This document shows, one piece after another, positions 46,692-54,279 of a stretch of 64,000 bases of DNA. The stretch is from a candidate division BRC1 bacterium ADurb.Bin183. Lineage in GTDB: Bacteria > Sumerlaeota > Sumerlaeia > MWCT01. The notes below the pieces were generated by a model that was given only the letters and a program-made list of their open reading frames with translations, did no database searches and had not been told where the DNA came from. The stretch's first letter is position 1, and every line of letters starts with the position of its first letter. The position numbers were made by a program, and so were the translations under genes. The stretch is from positions 151,752-215,751 of the forward strand of contig MWCT01000003.1 of the NCBI GenBank assembly GCA_002070185.1, read 5' to 3'.

Positions 46692-47384
46692 TTAAAATAC
46701 GAATTTATAATCGTCTCCATTACCCAGCGCGCCTGGATGGGTTGAGTCCCTAACCAGCGAGCCGGAATTTACACCCAGCGAACCATCGCCGGGCAATCCG
46801 TTTGGACCCATTGAGTAAATGACAGCGTTGGCGTATCTGAACGTTGAGCCGCCGTAATTAGTTTCTCCGGGGGCAAAGAATATATAGGGACCGCCCCATG
46901 GGTCTTTGGGGATATTATCATCTCCATTATCAATCCCGGAATATACAGGAATTGGATACCAGCCTTGCGCATTTTGCTGAAAGAAGGCGGGATCCCAGTC
47001 CGCCAGCGCGGTTGCAAGTTTTGTTGATGAAAGGGTTTGTATAGCGATGTAGGGTCCTTCCCAACGGCGTGCAAGTATTTCGCGGTTGGTGACATCAAGG
47101 AAGCGATCCCATAAGGCGTGTGGAACGGAGACATCTCTTTCATCAGGTGTGCCGGGATAAAGTTTTGTGTTATCAAGGTCTTGGAGGCGAAAATACCAAT
47201 CTGTATCGGCGTTGGCGAGGATTTCAGCTTTTGCCAAACCTTGGAGGTCATCCTGCGCGGCGGCGATTTTGGCTTTTTCGGCGCGTTTTTGGAAAAGCGG
47301 AAGGATAATAAGCGCCAAAATGGCGATAACAGCCGCCACCATGGTCACTTCTACCGCAGTAAAACCTTTGAGTCGCCCTTTCAT
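46692..47384 (-). CDS. GspG-like pseudopilin
   Basis: 230 residues from ATG 47384, with GGAGG about 6 bp upstream. Processing site G-FTAVEVTMVAAVIAILAL. Later motifs are IPKDPWGGPYIFFAPGET and YSMGPNGLPGDGS. The sequence ADTDWYFRLQDLDNTKLYPG parallels the third member (GIDTGYYYRLYVLDDN), so these two may be the closest relatives in the array. Confidence 0.85.
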   Translation of the reverse strand: MKGRLKGFTAVEVTMVAAVIAILALIILPLFQKRAEKAKIAAAQDDLQGLAKAEILANADTDWYFRLQDLDNTKLYPGTPDERDVSVPHALWDRFLDVTNREILARRWEGPYIAIQTLSSTKLATALADWDPAFFQQNAQGWYPIPVYSGIDNGDDNIPKDPWGGPYIFFAPGETNYGGSTFRYANAVIYSMGPNGLPGDGSLGVNSGSLVRDSTHPGALGNGDDYKFVF

Positions 47385-47495
47385 AACAACCTCCGCTTTG
47401 TCCTTAATCCCTTGTCTTGTTGTTTTTTCGCAGAGCCTTTTTATCAACCATTCAATTTAATTATATATCATTAAGAGATTTTTATCATCTTAAAT

Positions 47496-48317
47496 TTATT
47501 CAATATTGTAAATCAAATCGTCTGAGCCGGGATTAATTATTCCAATGTAAGGAGCGGCGCGGTCAAGGACTGCCGCTCTGGCGGTGTTGTATTCAGTAAT
47601 CAGAAGCGATCTGAAAATCGGCGTTCTGATGGCGTCCTGATGATACAGACATCGCGTTGTTCTAAATGTTTCAAAATCTTCGCTTTCATGCAACGTTCCC
47701 GGAATGCCGTTCGGTCCATAGCTGACGACTGCCGCCCAGTAATTGGCGTCATCCGTCGGTCCATCCACGAAAGCCCAAGTTCTGTTCACCGCATCGTATT
47801 TGAACAAATAAAGGACATAAGGGTTGCCCCACTGGTCGGCAGGCCAATCAATATCTTCATACCCCGCAGGGGACGAGCTGCCGGATGTATATATAGGGAC
47901 TTGCATGGTTACGACGGATTTGAAGCGGACAGATGTTTGGTTACGGCTGAGGGACTGGGCAAAATAAGGACCCGACCAAAATTTCTGGGCGTTGGTGTAT
48001 GAAATCCCTCCCAGAGGCATTCCCATCGGCGAAAGGCTCCGCCAGCCGTTCATGCCGAATCGTCCATCAATTACCGCCTTGGACATGTTCAAAAATCCAA
48101 TGGAGGGATAAAAGCCGATATCCTGATGGGCGAAAATCAGCGATGAGCCTACTTGGCGCGCTTCGCCGATGACGGCTTTCAGTTTATTGTTCCGCAGCAT
48201 TTGCTGGATGCCAAAAGTGGCAAGCCCAGAGAATAAGGCTACCAGCGCCGCTACGATGACAATTTCAACGAGGGTGAAGCCGTATTTATGACTTGTTATT
48301 ATCTTTCGAATTTTCAT
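47496..48317 (-). CDS. GspG/GspH-like pseudopilin, first gene of the array
   Basis: 273 residues from ATG 48317; another ATG at 48329 gives four more residues. The promoter position makes 48317 more credible. Cleavage site G-FTLVEIVIVAALVALFSG. Later WPADQWGNPYVLYLFKY and YGPNGIPGTL keep the GspG pattern. The C-terminal 60 residues (DAIRTPIFRSLLITEY) are not shared with the other four. Confidence 0.82.
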   Translation of the reverse strand: MKIRKIITSHKYGFTLVEIVIVAALVALFSGLATFGIQQMLRNNKLKAVIGEARQVGSSLIFAHQDIGFYPSIGFLNMSKAVIDGRFGMNGWRSLSPMGMPLGGISYTNAQKFWSGPYFAQSLSRNQTSVRFKSVVTMQVPIYTSGSSSPAGYEDIDWPADQWGNPYVLYLFKYDAVNRTWAFVDGPTDDANYWAAVVSYGPNGIPGTLHESEDFETFRTTRCLYHQDAIRTPIFRSLLITEYNTARAAVLDRAAPYIGIINPGSDDLIYNIE

Positions 48318-48342
48318 GGCTTTATACATTTCACTGTTAGTG

Positions 48343-48372
48343 GATATAGGGCAATACCTGCAAGGCTGTCAA
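48343..48372 (-). promoter_or_regulatory. probable promoter of the five-gene pseudopilin run
   Basis: Minus-strand TTGACA at 48372-48367, 18-bp spacer, TATATC at 48348-48343. Transcription would begin about 48336, leaving a leader of about 20 nt to ATG 48317. Confidence 0.5.
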
Positions 48373-48400
48373 CACTTTTTGGTGTTTTTTTTATATTTTT

Positions 48401-50041
48401 TTATAAGATTTTTTTCAGGCGCCTTTTGGCGCGTGCGGCGCTGTCGTGGAGCCAGAGAAATTGCTTCATTCCTTTGCGCCCCAATAACCGCGCCATGTCC
48501 CCATCCAAACACTCTTCATGCTTTTTGCGCGATTCAATTTCTACGGTTTTAATCTTGTTCTGGACGTTTAATTTGAGATTTTCCTTAAATTGACGAGTAA
48601 GGATAACATTCATTTTCTCCAAAAACTCCGGGTTTTCTTCAAAGAAGGGGCTGGAGACGATGGCGTCCACTTCCTCATCTGATAGATTGACATCCTGTGC
48701 AAGGAAATAGAGGGCGTTCCAGACGCGGTAGCGTTTTTCGGTTACCAGACGATTCTTGCCTGCCGTCTCGTTTTGAACTTCATAGTTGGGAAACAAAGAG
48801 AGTTTAGAAAGGCGGATGCGGAAAGGTTTTGGGATTTGCCGAATCAAATCAAGGTTCTGCCGGCAATCGCCTTCGGTCTCCCCCGGCACATTGGTGATGA
48901 AATCATAGTTCACATTGATTCCATATTTGTTAATAACCTTTGCGGCATCAAGAACAATCTGAGGTGTTTGCTTTCTGTGGAAGGTATCAATGCCGATATT
49001 TTCCGAAACAGATTCAACTCCCATGATAATGTATTCAAAATTTGGGCAGGCAGCCAAATGGCGGACGATGTTATCTCTGCAACATCGCGGGTGTGTGTAG
49101 CACCAGAATGGCTCGTTAATTTCTGCGTGGTATCGTTTGCAGAATTCGGCAACGCGCTCTTCTTTGAGCGTGAAAATGTTATCCAGAATTTCCAGATAAA
49201 AATGCCCCATGCGGGCTTTTGCTTCTTTTAATTCGCCTAAAATGTGGTCAATGGAACGCTCGCGCACATATTTGCGTCCGGGGTATAGCGTCTTGACATA
49301 CGATTGGTAGCAGAATGTGCAAGAGTATGGACAGCCTCGCGCAGTTTGGGTAAGGTAATTTGTATTGAGGTCGCTTTTAGGGAATGGGATGCCGCAACGC
49401 AGTTGGTCTTCATCAATAAAGAAGATGCTCTCGCGAGAGTAATCGGGATAAGGCAGGGTGTCGAGATTATCCACAGGCGGGCGCTCAATGTTTTTAATAA
49501 TTTCCCCATTGGGTTTGCGCGTCCAGATATTGCTGACATGGCTGAAAGATTCGCCGGCGTCAATCGCCTTTCCAACATCAAGGAGGACATCCTCCGCCTC
49601 GCCGCGACAGACATAATCGGCGGACTTGATGCATGTGTCGGGGTCTGTGGTTGGCTGCGGACCGCCCCACATAACGGGCAATTGGAGTTCGTTTTTGATG
49701 AGCGATGTTAAACGGCGCGCGGCGGCTTGTTGCACGCATGTAAGAGAAATGCCGACAAGGTCTATCTTCAACCTTTTAAGAAGATCAAGCAAGATTCGGT
49801 CTTCTGTCGGCGAGGGCGGGTAGGAATACGCGTTGACATAATCGCCGTTGGGTTGCACCTGAATATGCATGGGTTCGTAAAGGTGTTTATAGACATTGCG
49901 GGCGCTTTCCAACGGTTCTGCGGAATAAGTTTTGAATGCAATCATACATGCAAAATGTCCGTGTTTTTTCAGGTTTGCAATAAGGATTCGCGTGCCATGA
50001 GCGAACTCGTCATAAAGCGTGATAATCGCAAAACGTGCCAT
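48401..50041 (-). CDS. B12-binding radical SAM protein
   Basis: 546 residues from ATG 50041 (AAGGAA about 10 bp upstream). An N-terminal cobalamin-binding Rossmann domain (RLKIDLVGISLTCVQQAAAR, MWGGPQPTTDP) is followed by a radical SAM barrel with CxxxCxxC in GCPYSCTFCYQ, then MGVESVSENIGIDTF and NVPGETEGDC. A helical C-terminal region (about 440-546) is Lys/Glu-rich. Enzymes of this class methylate or rearrange unactivated carbons in lipids or natural products; the substrate here is unknown. It lies directly upstream of the pseudopilin promoter. Confidence 0.9.
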   Translation of the reverse strand: MARFAIITLYDEFAHGTRILIANLKKHGHFACMIAFKTYSAEPLESARNVYKHLYEPMHIQVQPNGDYVNAYSYPPSPTEDRILLDLLKRLKIDLVGISLTCVQQAAARRLTSLIKNELQLPVMWGGPQPTTDPDTCIKSADYVCRGEAEDVLLDVGKAIDAGESFSHVSNIWTRKPNGEIIKNIERPPVDNLDTLPYPDYSRESIFFIDEDQLRCGIPFPKSDLNTNYLTQTARGCPYSCTFCYQSYVKTLYPGRKYVRERSIDHILGELKEAKARMGHFYLEILDNIFTLKEERVAEFCKRYHAEINEPFWCYTHPRCCRDNIVRHLAACPNFEYIIMGVESVSENIGIDTFHRKQTPQIVLDAAKVINKYGINVNYDFITNVPGETEGDCRQNLDLIRQIPKPFRIRLSKLSLFPNYEVQNETAGKNRLVTEKRYRVWNALYFLAQDVNLSDEEVDAIVSSPFFEENPEFLEKMNVILTRQFKENLKLNVQNKIKTVEIESRKKHEECLDGDMARLLGRKGMKQFLWLHDSAARAKRRLKKIL

Positions 50042-50114
50042 TTTTTTTATTTCCTTTTCGTTTGCACAAAAAAAATTAGGGGTTATATCTTTGAATTGAA
50101 CGCCTATATGCAAG

Positions 50115-50277
50115 GAAAAAATAATCTGAGCCATCGGAAGCGTTGCTCTATTAAGGAGTAAAATGAACAAACCGCCTTTAAGAAAAAGGGTTCGATGGTG
50201 AATAAGAGCCAAGCAAAACAGGGGCGGGAAATCAAGGTAAGTTTTTAGGACGCCAAGGCGACATTATGGGGGTGGCT
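50115..50277 (+). repeat. flanking direct repeat, copy A
   Basis: Roughly 160 bp, aligned with copy B (54047-54209) at about 75-80% identity by eye, in the same orientation. The best shared stretch is GCAGGGGCGGGAAATCAAG preceded by GAATAAG-GCCAA. In A the frame reads MVNKSQAKQGREIKVSF and then TAG; in B the same codon is GAG and the frame continues. Both copies may derive from the start of one gene or a dispersed element. Together they bracket the R-M/HNH module. Confidence 0.6.
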
Positions 50278-50487
50278 TTGGCGGCGCGGCTGATAGGTCG
50301 TCTGAGTTTGTGGTCGCATCTGGCATTTGCGGGACTTTTATACGCGCAACCGCAATCGGCGCGTGCGACAATCCATGCCCAGCATTACCCCGCCTCCTCC
50401 CACTTTTCATCTCCCAACGAACACATATATTTTTTCATTCTTCTGAAAAATCAAGGAAACACCCGTTGTTAAATACGTTTTACTTGA

Positions 50488-50649
50488 CAAACACTGGCCT
50501 TTCCCAATAAAAACTTATTCAATTTACAAACAATCGAAAGATGGGAAAATATTGACGTTTATTATACCGAAAACAATTATAAAGAGATGATTATCAAACA
50601 TGTTTTGAATAGAAGGGATGGAGTTCGCAGCCTGGTTGATTGGCTGTGA
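50488..50649 (+). other. short open frame, possible gene remnant
   Basis: A stop-to-stop frame of 53 codons with protein-like content (TIERWENIDVYYTENNYKEM then IIKHVLNRRDGVRSLVDWL) but no early start codon; the only ATG (50587) leaves 20 residues. A TTGACA lies at 50484-50489. It could be the 3' end of a degraded gene. Confidence 0.25.
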
Positions 50650-50654
50650 ACCTC

Positions 50655-50674
50655 CCTATACAGTTGTGTATAGG
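50655..50674. promoter_or_regulatory. hairpin CCTATAC-N6-GTATAGG
   Basis: Exact 7-bp arms around AGTTGT, 11 bp before a tiny ORF and about 160 bp before the restriction gene. No T-run follows, so an operator or mRNA structure is more likely than a terminator. Confidence 0.35.
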
Positions 50675-50684
50675 CGGATCAGAC

Positions 50685-50780
50685 ATGAAAAGAAGAAGCA
50701 TAAAAAGAATAAGAAAAGCACTGTTAAGCGCAATAATTGAGAAGAGACAACAACTTTTTCTTCAGAAAGAAATAATCTGA
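50685..50780 (+). CDS. possible 31-residue basic peptide
   Basis: ATG 50685 to TGA 50780; the product begins MKRRSIKRIRKALLSAIIEK and ends with QKEII. It is very basic and probably helical. There is no clear ribosome site. R-M systems sometimes carry small controller proteins, but this lacks a helix-turn-helix and is too short for one. Confidence 0.2.
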   Translation: MKRRSIKRIRKALLSAIIEKRQQLFLQKEII

Positions 50781-50782
50781 GC

Positions 50783-50812
50783 TTGCCATTTTCATAAAGA
50801 TTGTATTATTAT
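50783..50812 (+). promoter_or_regulatory. probable promoter of the AccI-like R-M operon
   Basis: TTGCCA (50783-50788), 18-bp spacer, TATTAT (50807-50812); the ATG is 24 bp further on. Confidence 0.42.
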
Positions 50813-50835
50813 TTTGGGGTAAATAAAAGAACTAT

Positions 50836-51804
50836 ATGAATAAGCATATTGATCATCCCTTTGATAAAGAGTTGTCTGTCTCGATGGAAAACATACTCTT
50901 AACTTTTCGGGGCATGAGCAACGTATCTTGGGCTGATTTTATGCTCAACCCTCGGCGCCTTCGCGGAAGTGACTTTCTAATGCGTTGGTCTCAAGGTGTG
51001 TGGAGCGAAGAACGACTAACTCAAGCTGTGAACGATACAGGCAAGTATTTCGCTATACCTTATGGTCCCAGTGGAACAGCCCCGAACAATGATGTCCGGG
51101 CCTTTGAACTTTATTTCGAGCGTTTGGAAAAAGCTGGACTTCGCAATATAAAACGCCCAGACTTGTTGATCTATCGTACAAAAGATAAAACCAAGATTGA
51201 CACTGCTATAAATGGATTGAATGGTCTCAGTGAATTACCCTTCACAGCCGAAGACGACGCTAAGATGCAAGTCCTATTAGAACATGCGGTTATTGCCGTC
51301 GAATGCGAAAACAGCCTTTGGCGAGCCAAACAGATGCCGGACTACACAACGCCTTTCACGCCTCAAAAGCGACTCGGCGGTAAGGCAGGATTGAAAAAGA
51401 CAGCAGTGATTCCAACGATTATCATCAAGGAGGAAGATAGATCGCCATTGAAGAATTGGCAGAATGAGAGAAAAATTCCTATTCACGTTTGGCATGCTTT
51501 CTTTGATGAGGCATTTGGAATATCGCTCATAGATGCAGAAAATCTGTTTTCACAGGGTTACATCGAACCTACCGAGCAAGTGTTTCAGGCACCGGGCGGT
51601 GCTACATCGAAAAAGGTGATCTACAAGATTTATTACAGGTATGCCTATCACTTGGCAACCACGATAGAGGAACCTAAATTGGTTGCTGATTCCATTACGG
51701 ATAAAAACGGGCATATCCTCCCTTATGTGCGGTTTGTAGGTGGGAAGTCTCAATTGTGCGAGCAGGCGTTGGCTATTCTGGATTCCGTCGAGTTGGTAGG
51801 ATGA
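50836..51804 (+). CDS. type II restriction endonuclease, probably AccI-like
   Basis: 322 residues. The block GSDFLMRWSQGVWSEERLTQ and RPDLLIYR followed by AVECENSLWRAKQMPDY supply the PD-(D/E)xK-type Asp and Glu. They resemble what I recall of the AccI family (GTMKAC cutters). The neighbour is a gamma-class adenine methylase, as in AccI systems. The stop overlaps the methylase start (ATGA). Assignment to AccI rather than another type II family is from memory of the motif and should be treated as probable. Composition is closer to the host than the DpnII-like pair. Confidence 0.68.
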   Translation: MNKHIDHPFDKELSVSMENILLTFRGMSNVSWADFMLNPRRLRGSDFLMRWSQGVWSEERLTQAVNDTGKYFAIPYGPSGTAPNNDVRAFELYFERLEKAGLRNIKRPDLLIYRTKDKTKIDTAINGLNGLSELPFTAEDDAKMQVLLEHAVIAVECENSLWRAKQMPDYTTPFTPQKRLGGKAGLKKTAVIPTIIIKEEDRSPLKNWQNERKIPIHVWHAFFDEAFGISLIDAENLFSQGYIEPTEQVFQAPGGATSKKVIYKIYYRYAYHLATTIEEPKLVADSITDKNGHILPYVRFVGGKSQLCEQALAILDSVELVG

Positions 51805-53330
51805 ACAGAAAACGACATCAAGTAGTCCAAAGGTCAAGAAGTGAGCGTGAGACACTGCGCACTAAAGGTCAATTCTGGACACCCGACTGGGTTGCAGAAT
51901 TCATGGTTGCTTACGCCTTGCAAGACCAACCAAAACGACTCCTCGATCCAGCTCTGGGTGAAGGTGTTTTTTTCCGTGTCGCCAAACGCTATGCCGAATC
52001 GCACCGGTTTTATCTTTCCCTTTTTGGGCGGGACATTGACATGAACATCGTTGCACAGGCTCGTCAATCGGGATTGAATGACAACGACCTACGGAATGTG
52101 GAAATTCGTGATTTTGTCCTTGACCCACCAACCGAACAGTTCCCGGCAATTATCGCAAATCCCCCCTACATACGCCATCATCGTCTTTCGACGTTACAAA
52201 AAGCTTCTTTACGTGACTTTGCACGAACTGCTATCGGCAGGCATATTGACGGACGAGCCGGTTTGCACGTCTATTTCCTCATCAGAGCGCTTCAAACGCT
52301 ATCACCTGGAGGGCGCCTCTGCTACATCGTATCCGCGGATATTTGTGAAGGTGTGTTCGCGCAACCACTATGGCAGTGGATCGCTTCCCGCAACAAATTT
52401 GATGCAGTAATCACGTTCTCCCCTGAAGCTACACCATTTCCCGATATGGATACTAATGTACTCGTTTTCTGTATCCAAAAAGAACAACCCAACAAGCACT
52501 TTCACTGGTTAAAATGTCGTAGTCAGAATGCCGAAGAATTAATCTCTTTTCTTTCAGGAAATAGACACAAGCAGTTCAAGACGCTAGAAATCCACCATAG
52601 GAGCGTTGACGAAGCGATTAAAACCGGGCTATCTCGCCCACCGACACAAACAGCAGCCGATCGTTACACCCTCGGCGATTTTGCCTCGGTCATGCGCGGC
52701 ATCGTTACTGGTGACATCGCTTTCTTCTTCATGACCCTGAAGCGGGCGAGGGAACTGGGTATTCCAAAATCCATGCTGATAAAAGCAGTTGGGCGGACCC
52801 GGGATATTGAAGGGGATCTTTTTTGTTGCGAAGATGTTAAACGTCTTGAAGCCAAGGGCAGACCCACCCGACTACTCAACGTCAATGGTTTGGCATTCGA
52901 CCAACTCCCAGCTACCGTTCAAGCATATTTGGAAGAAGGCGCGAGCCGCGGAATTGACAAAAAGACACTTATTCGAACACGTAACCCCTGGTACCGAGTG
53001 GAAACGCGAACAATCCCGCCGATTATGTTTGCCTATCTTGGACGCAGGAATGCACGTTTCATCAGGAACTGCGCAGGTGTAGTGCCACTCAATTGCCTCT
53101 TATGTGTCTATCCAAATCATCCGAACCTTGAGTTTGTTGAACATCTTTGGAATATACTCTCACACCCGGAAACAATCAACAACCTTCGCATGGTTGGCAA
53201 ATCATATGGCGGGGACGCGATCAAAGTTGAGCCACGCGCACTGGAACGTCTACCTTTGCCCGATCATCTTGTTCAAACGGAAGGCATTGAAAAGTATGCA
53301 AAGCCGAAACAATGCACACTATTCGATTGA
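51801..53330 (+). CDS. N6-adenine DNA methyltransferase, gamma class (Eco57I/TaqI-like)
   Basis: 509 residues from ATG 51801, coupled to the nuclease stop. Motif I LLDPALGEGVFFRVA lies before the catalytic NPPY in IIANPPYIRHHRL. A target-recognition region fills the C-terminal half, with GDFASVMRGIVTGDIAFFFM, NPWYRVETR and the ending KVEPRALERLPLP, as in Eco57I/TaqI methylases. It protects the site cut by the upstream nuclease. Confidence 0.88.
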   Translation: MNRKRHQVVQRSRSERETLRTKGQFWTPDWVAEFMVAYALQDQPKRLLDPALGEGVFFRVAKRYAESHRFYLSLFGRDIDMNIVAQARQSGLNDNDLRNVEIRDFVLDPPTEQFPAIIANPPYIRHHRLSTLQKASLRDFARTAIGRHIDGRAGLHVYFLIRALQTLSPGGRLCYIVSADICEGVFAQPLWQWIASRNKFDAVITFSPEATPFPDMDTNVLVFCIQKEQPNKHFHWLKCRSQNAEELISFLSGNRHKQFKTLEIHHRSVDEAIKTGLSRPPTQTAADRYTLGDFASVMRGIVTGDIAFFFMTLKRARELGIPKSMLIKAVGRTRDIEGDLFCCEDVKRLEAKGRPTRLLNVNGLAFDQLPATVQAYLEEGASRGIDKKTLIRTRNPWYRVETRTIPPIMFAYLGRRNARFIRNCAGVVPLNCLLCVYPNHPNLEFVEHLWNILSHPETINNLRMVGKSYGGDAIKVEPRALERLPLPDHLVQTEGIEKYAKPKQCTLFD

Positions 53331-53346
53331 GATGAGCAATCGCTTA

Positions 53347-53388
53347 CAGCATACAGCGTTACGTCCCGCGCCCTAAACTGTTATGCTG
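53347..53388. other. near-perfect hairpin with attC-like GTTATGC end
   Basis: CAGCATA-CAG (53347-53356) pairs with CTGTTATGCTG (53378-53388) with a one-base bulge. The 3' arm contains GTTATGC, matching the R' consensus GTTRRRY of integron attC sites, just before the HNH gene. The site is shorter than known attC sites (about 57 bp minimum), so this may be chance. Confidence 0.25.
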
Positions 53389-53414
53389 GACGTTTAATTT
53401 TGAGGAAATCTTAC

Positions 53415-53978
53415 ATGGGCAAAAAAAGAACAAAGATTCCAAAATCTGTTGAAAATGAAATTCTTAGCCGGTCGAATAATCGGTGTTGTATATGCCAGAC
53501 ACCATTTATTCAATTTCACCACGTTGATGAAAATCCTTCTAATAATGCAATTGAAAATATTGCACCTCTTTGTCCCAATTGTCACACTCAAGCACATTCT
53601 ACTGGTAAACTGGCGGTCAATTTGACATCAAAAAGAATAATTACTCTAAGGGATAAGTGGTACAATTATTGTCAGTGTAGAAAAGATGGCTCAAACATTA
53701 GCATAAACGCGCTTCTAAAATTGAAGAACCTCGTCCGTCTTTTGGGACTTGCTGATCATAGTTGGTCAAAGACGTTTGGGACTATAGACCCATCCTACAA
53801 GCAAATGTCACCCGACGAAATAATTGATAGGGTTTTTTCCACTTCTAATCGAGATGATTTGACTACATATTTAGACACTATCCGGGGAATGTATGCTAGC
53901 AAGCTTAACGATATTAGCATATTAGATAAGTTCAAAAAGGTCTGCAATGCATTTGGAATTGACTATGATGAACTTTAA
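53415..53978 (+). CDS. HNH-family endonuclease
   Basis: 187 residues from ATG 53415, with GAGGAAA about 8 bp upstream; a TTG at 53400 is possible. The HNH motif reads CCICQTPFIQFHHVDENPSN followed by IAPLCPNCHTQAH, with two CxxC pairs for zinc. The C-terminal 110 residues are helical with no match. HNH genes are common passengers or accessory nucleases in defence loci. It has its own spacing from the R-M pair (84 bp) and may be an independent gene. Host target unknown. Confidence 0.85.
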   Translation: MGKKRTKIPKSVENEILSRSNNRCCICQTPFIQFHHVDENPSNNAIENIAPLCPNCHTQAHSTGKLAVNLTSKRIITLRDKWYNYCQCRKDGSNISINALLKLKNLVRLLGLADHSWSKTFGTIDPSYKQMSPDEIIDRVFSTSNRDDLTTYLDTIRGMYASKLNDISILDKFKKVCNAFGIDYDEL

Positions 53979-54279
53979 GAAGAAATCAAGAGCCCAACAT
54001 TCGAAGCCAGTTGATCCCTAATCCTTCAAAATAGTTGAAATATATTGAAAAAATAATCGGTGCCGCCAGAGCCCCTGTATTATAAGGAGTAAATCAACAA
54101 ACCTCTTAAAGAAAGAGTTTCCGACAATGAATAAGTGCCAAACAAAGCAGGGGCGGGAAATCAAGATAAGTTTTGAGGATGCCGAGGCTGGGGCTTTGTA
54201 GGGGGTGGATTTTTTTATTGCACGGGGAGGTTTGATGCTGAGATTTTTTTCAGTAATTTGTTTGGCATGGAGGGCGCAG
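53979..54279. other. 301-bp region holding repeat copy B and the right edge of the defence module
   Basis: It begins with GCCCAACATTC (53992-54002), which resembles the left end of an attC site, followed by repeat copy B. The repeat contains a 24-codon frame (54127-54201, MNKCQTKQGREIKISFEDAE). No other gene is visible before the lipoprotein start. Confidence 0.5.
54047..54209 (+). repeat. flanking direct repeat, copy B
   Basis: Counterpart of copy A (50115-50277), same orientation. Shared landmarks in order are GAAAAAATAATC, TAAGGAGTAAA, AACAAACC, GAATAAG, CAGGGGCGGGAAATCAAG and GGGGGTGG. The small frame here is intact over the interval where copy A has a TAG. The pair encloses about 3.8 kb. 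Confidence 0.6.

Larger units (their letters stand above)
50042..50835. other. 794-bp region between the radical SAM gene and the AccI-like R-M system
   Basis: It holds repeat copy A (about 50,115-50,277), a stretch with no readable gene (50,280-50,480), a short open frame ending at 50649, a hairpin (50655-50674), a 31-codon basic ORF (50685-50780) and a good promoter (50783-50812). These are listed separately. No full-length gene is present; it reads as the left edge of an inserted cargo. Confidence 0.5.

Noticed and set aside
50266..50472. 68-codon plus-strand frame after repeat copy A
   Set aside because: No ribosome site, composition unlike protein, and the start lies inside the repeat itself.
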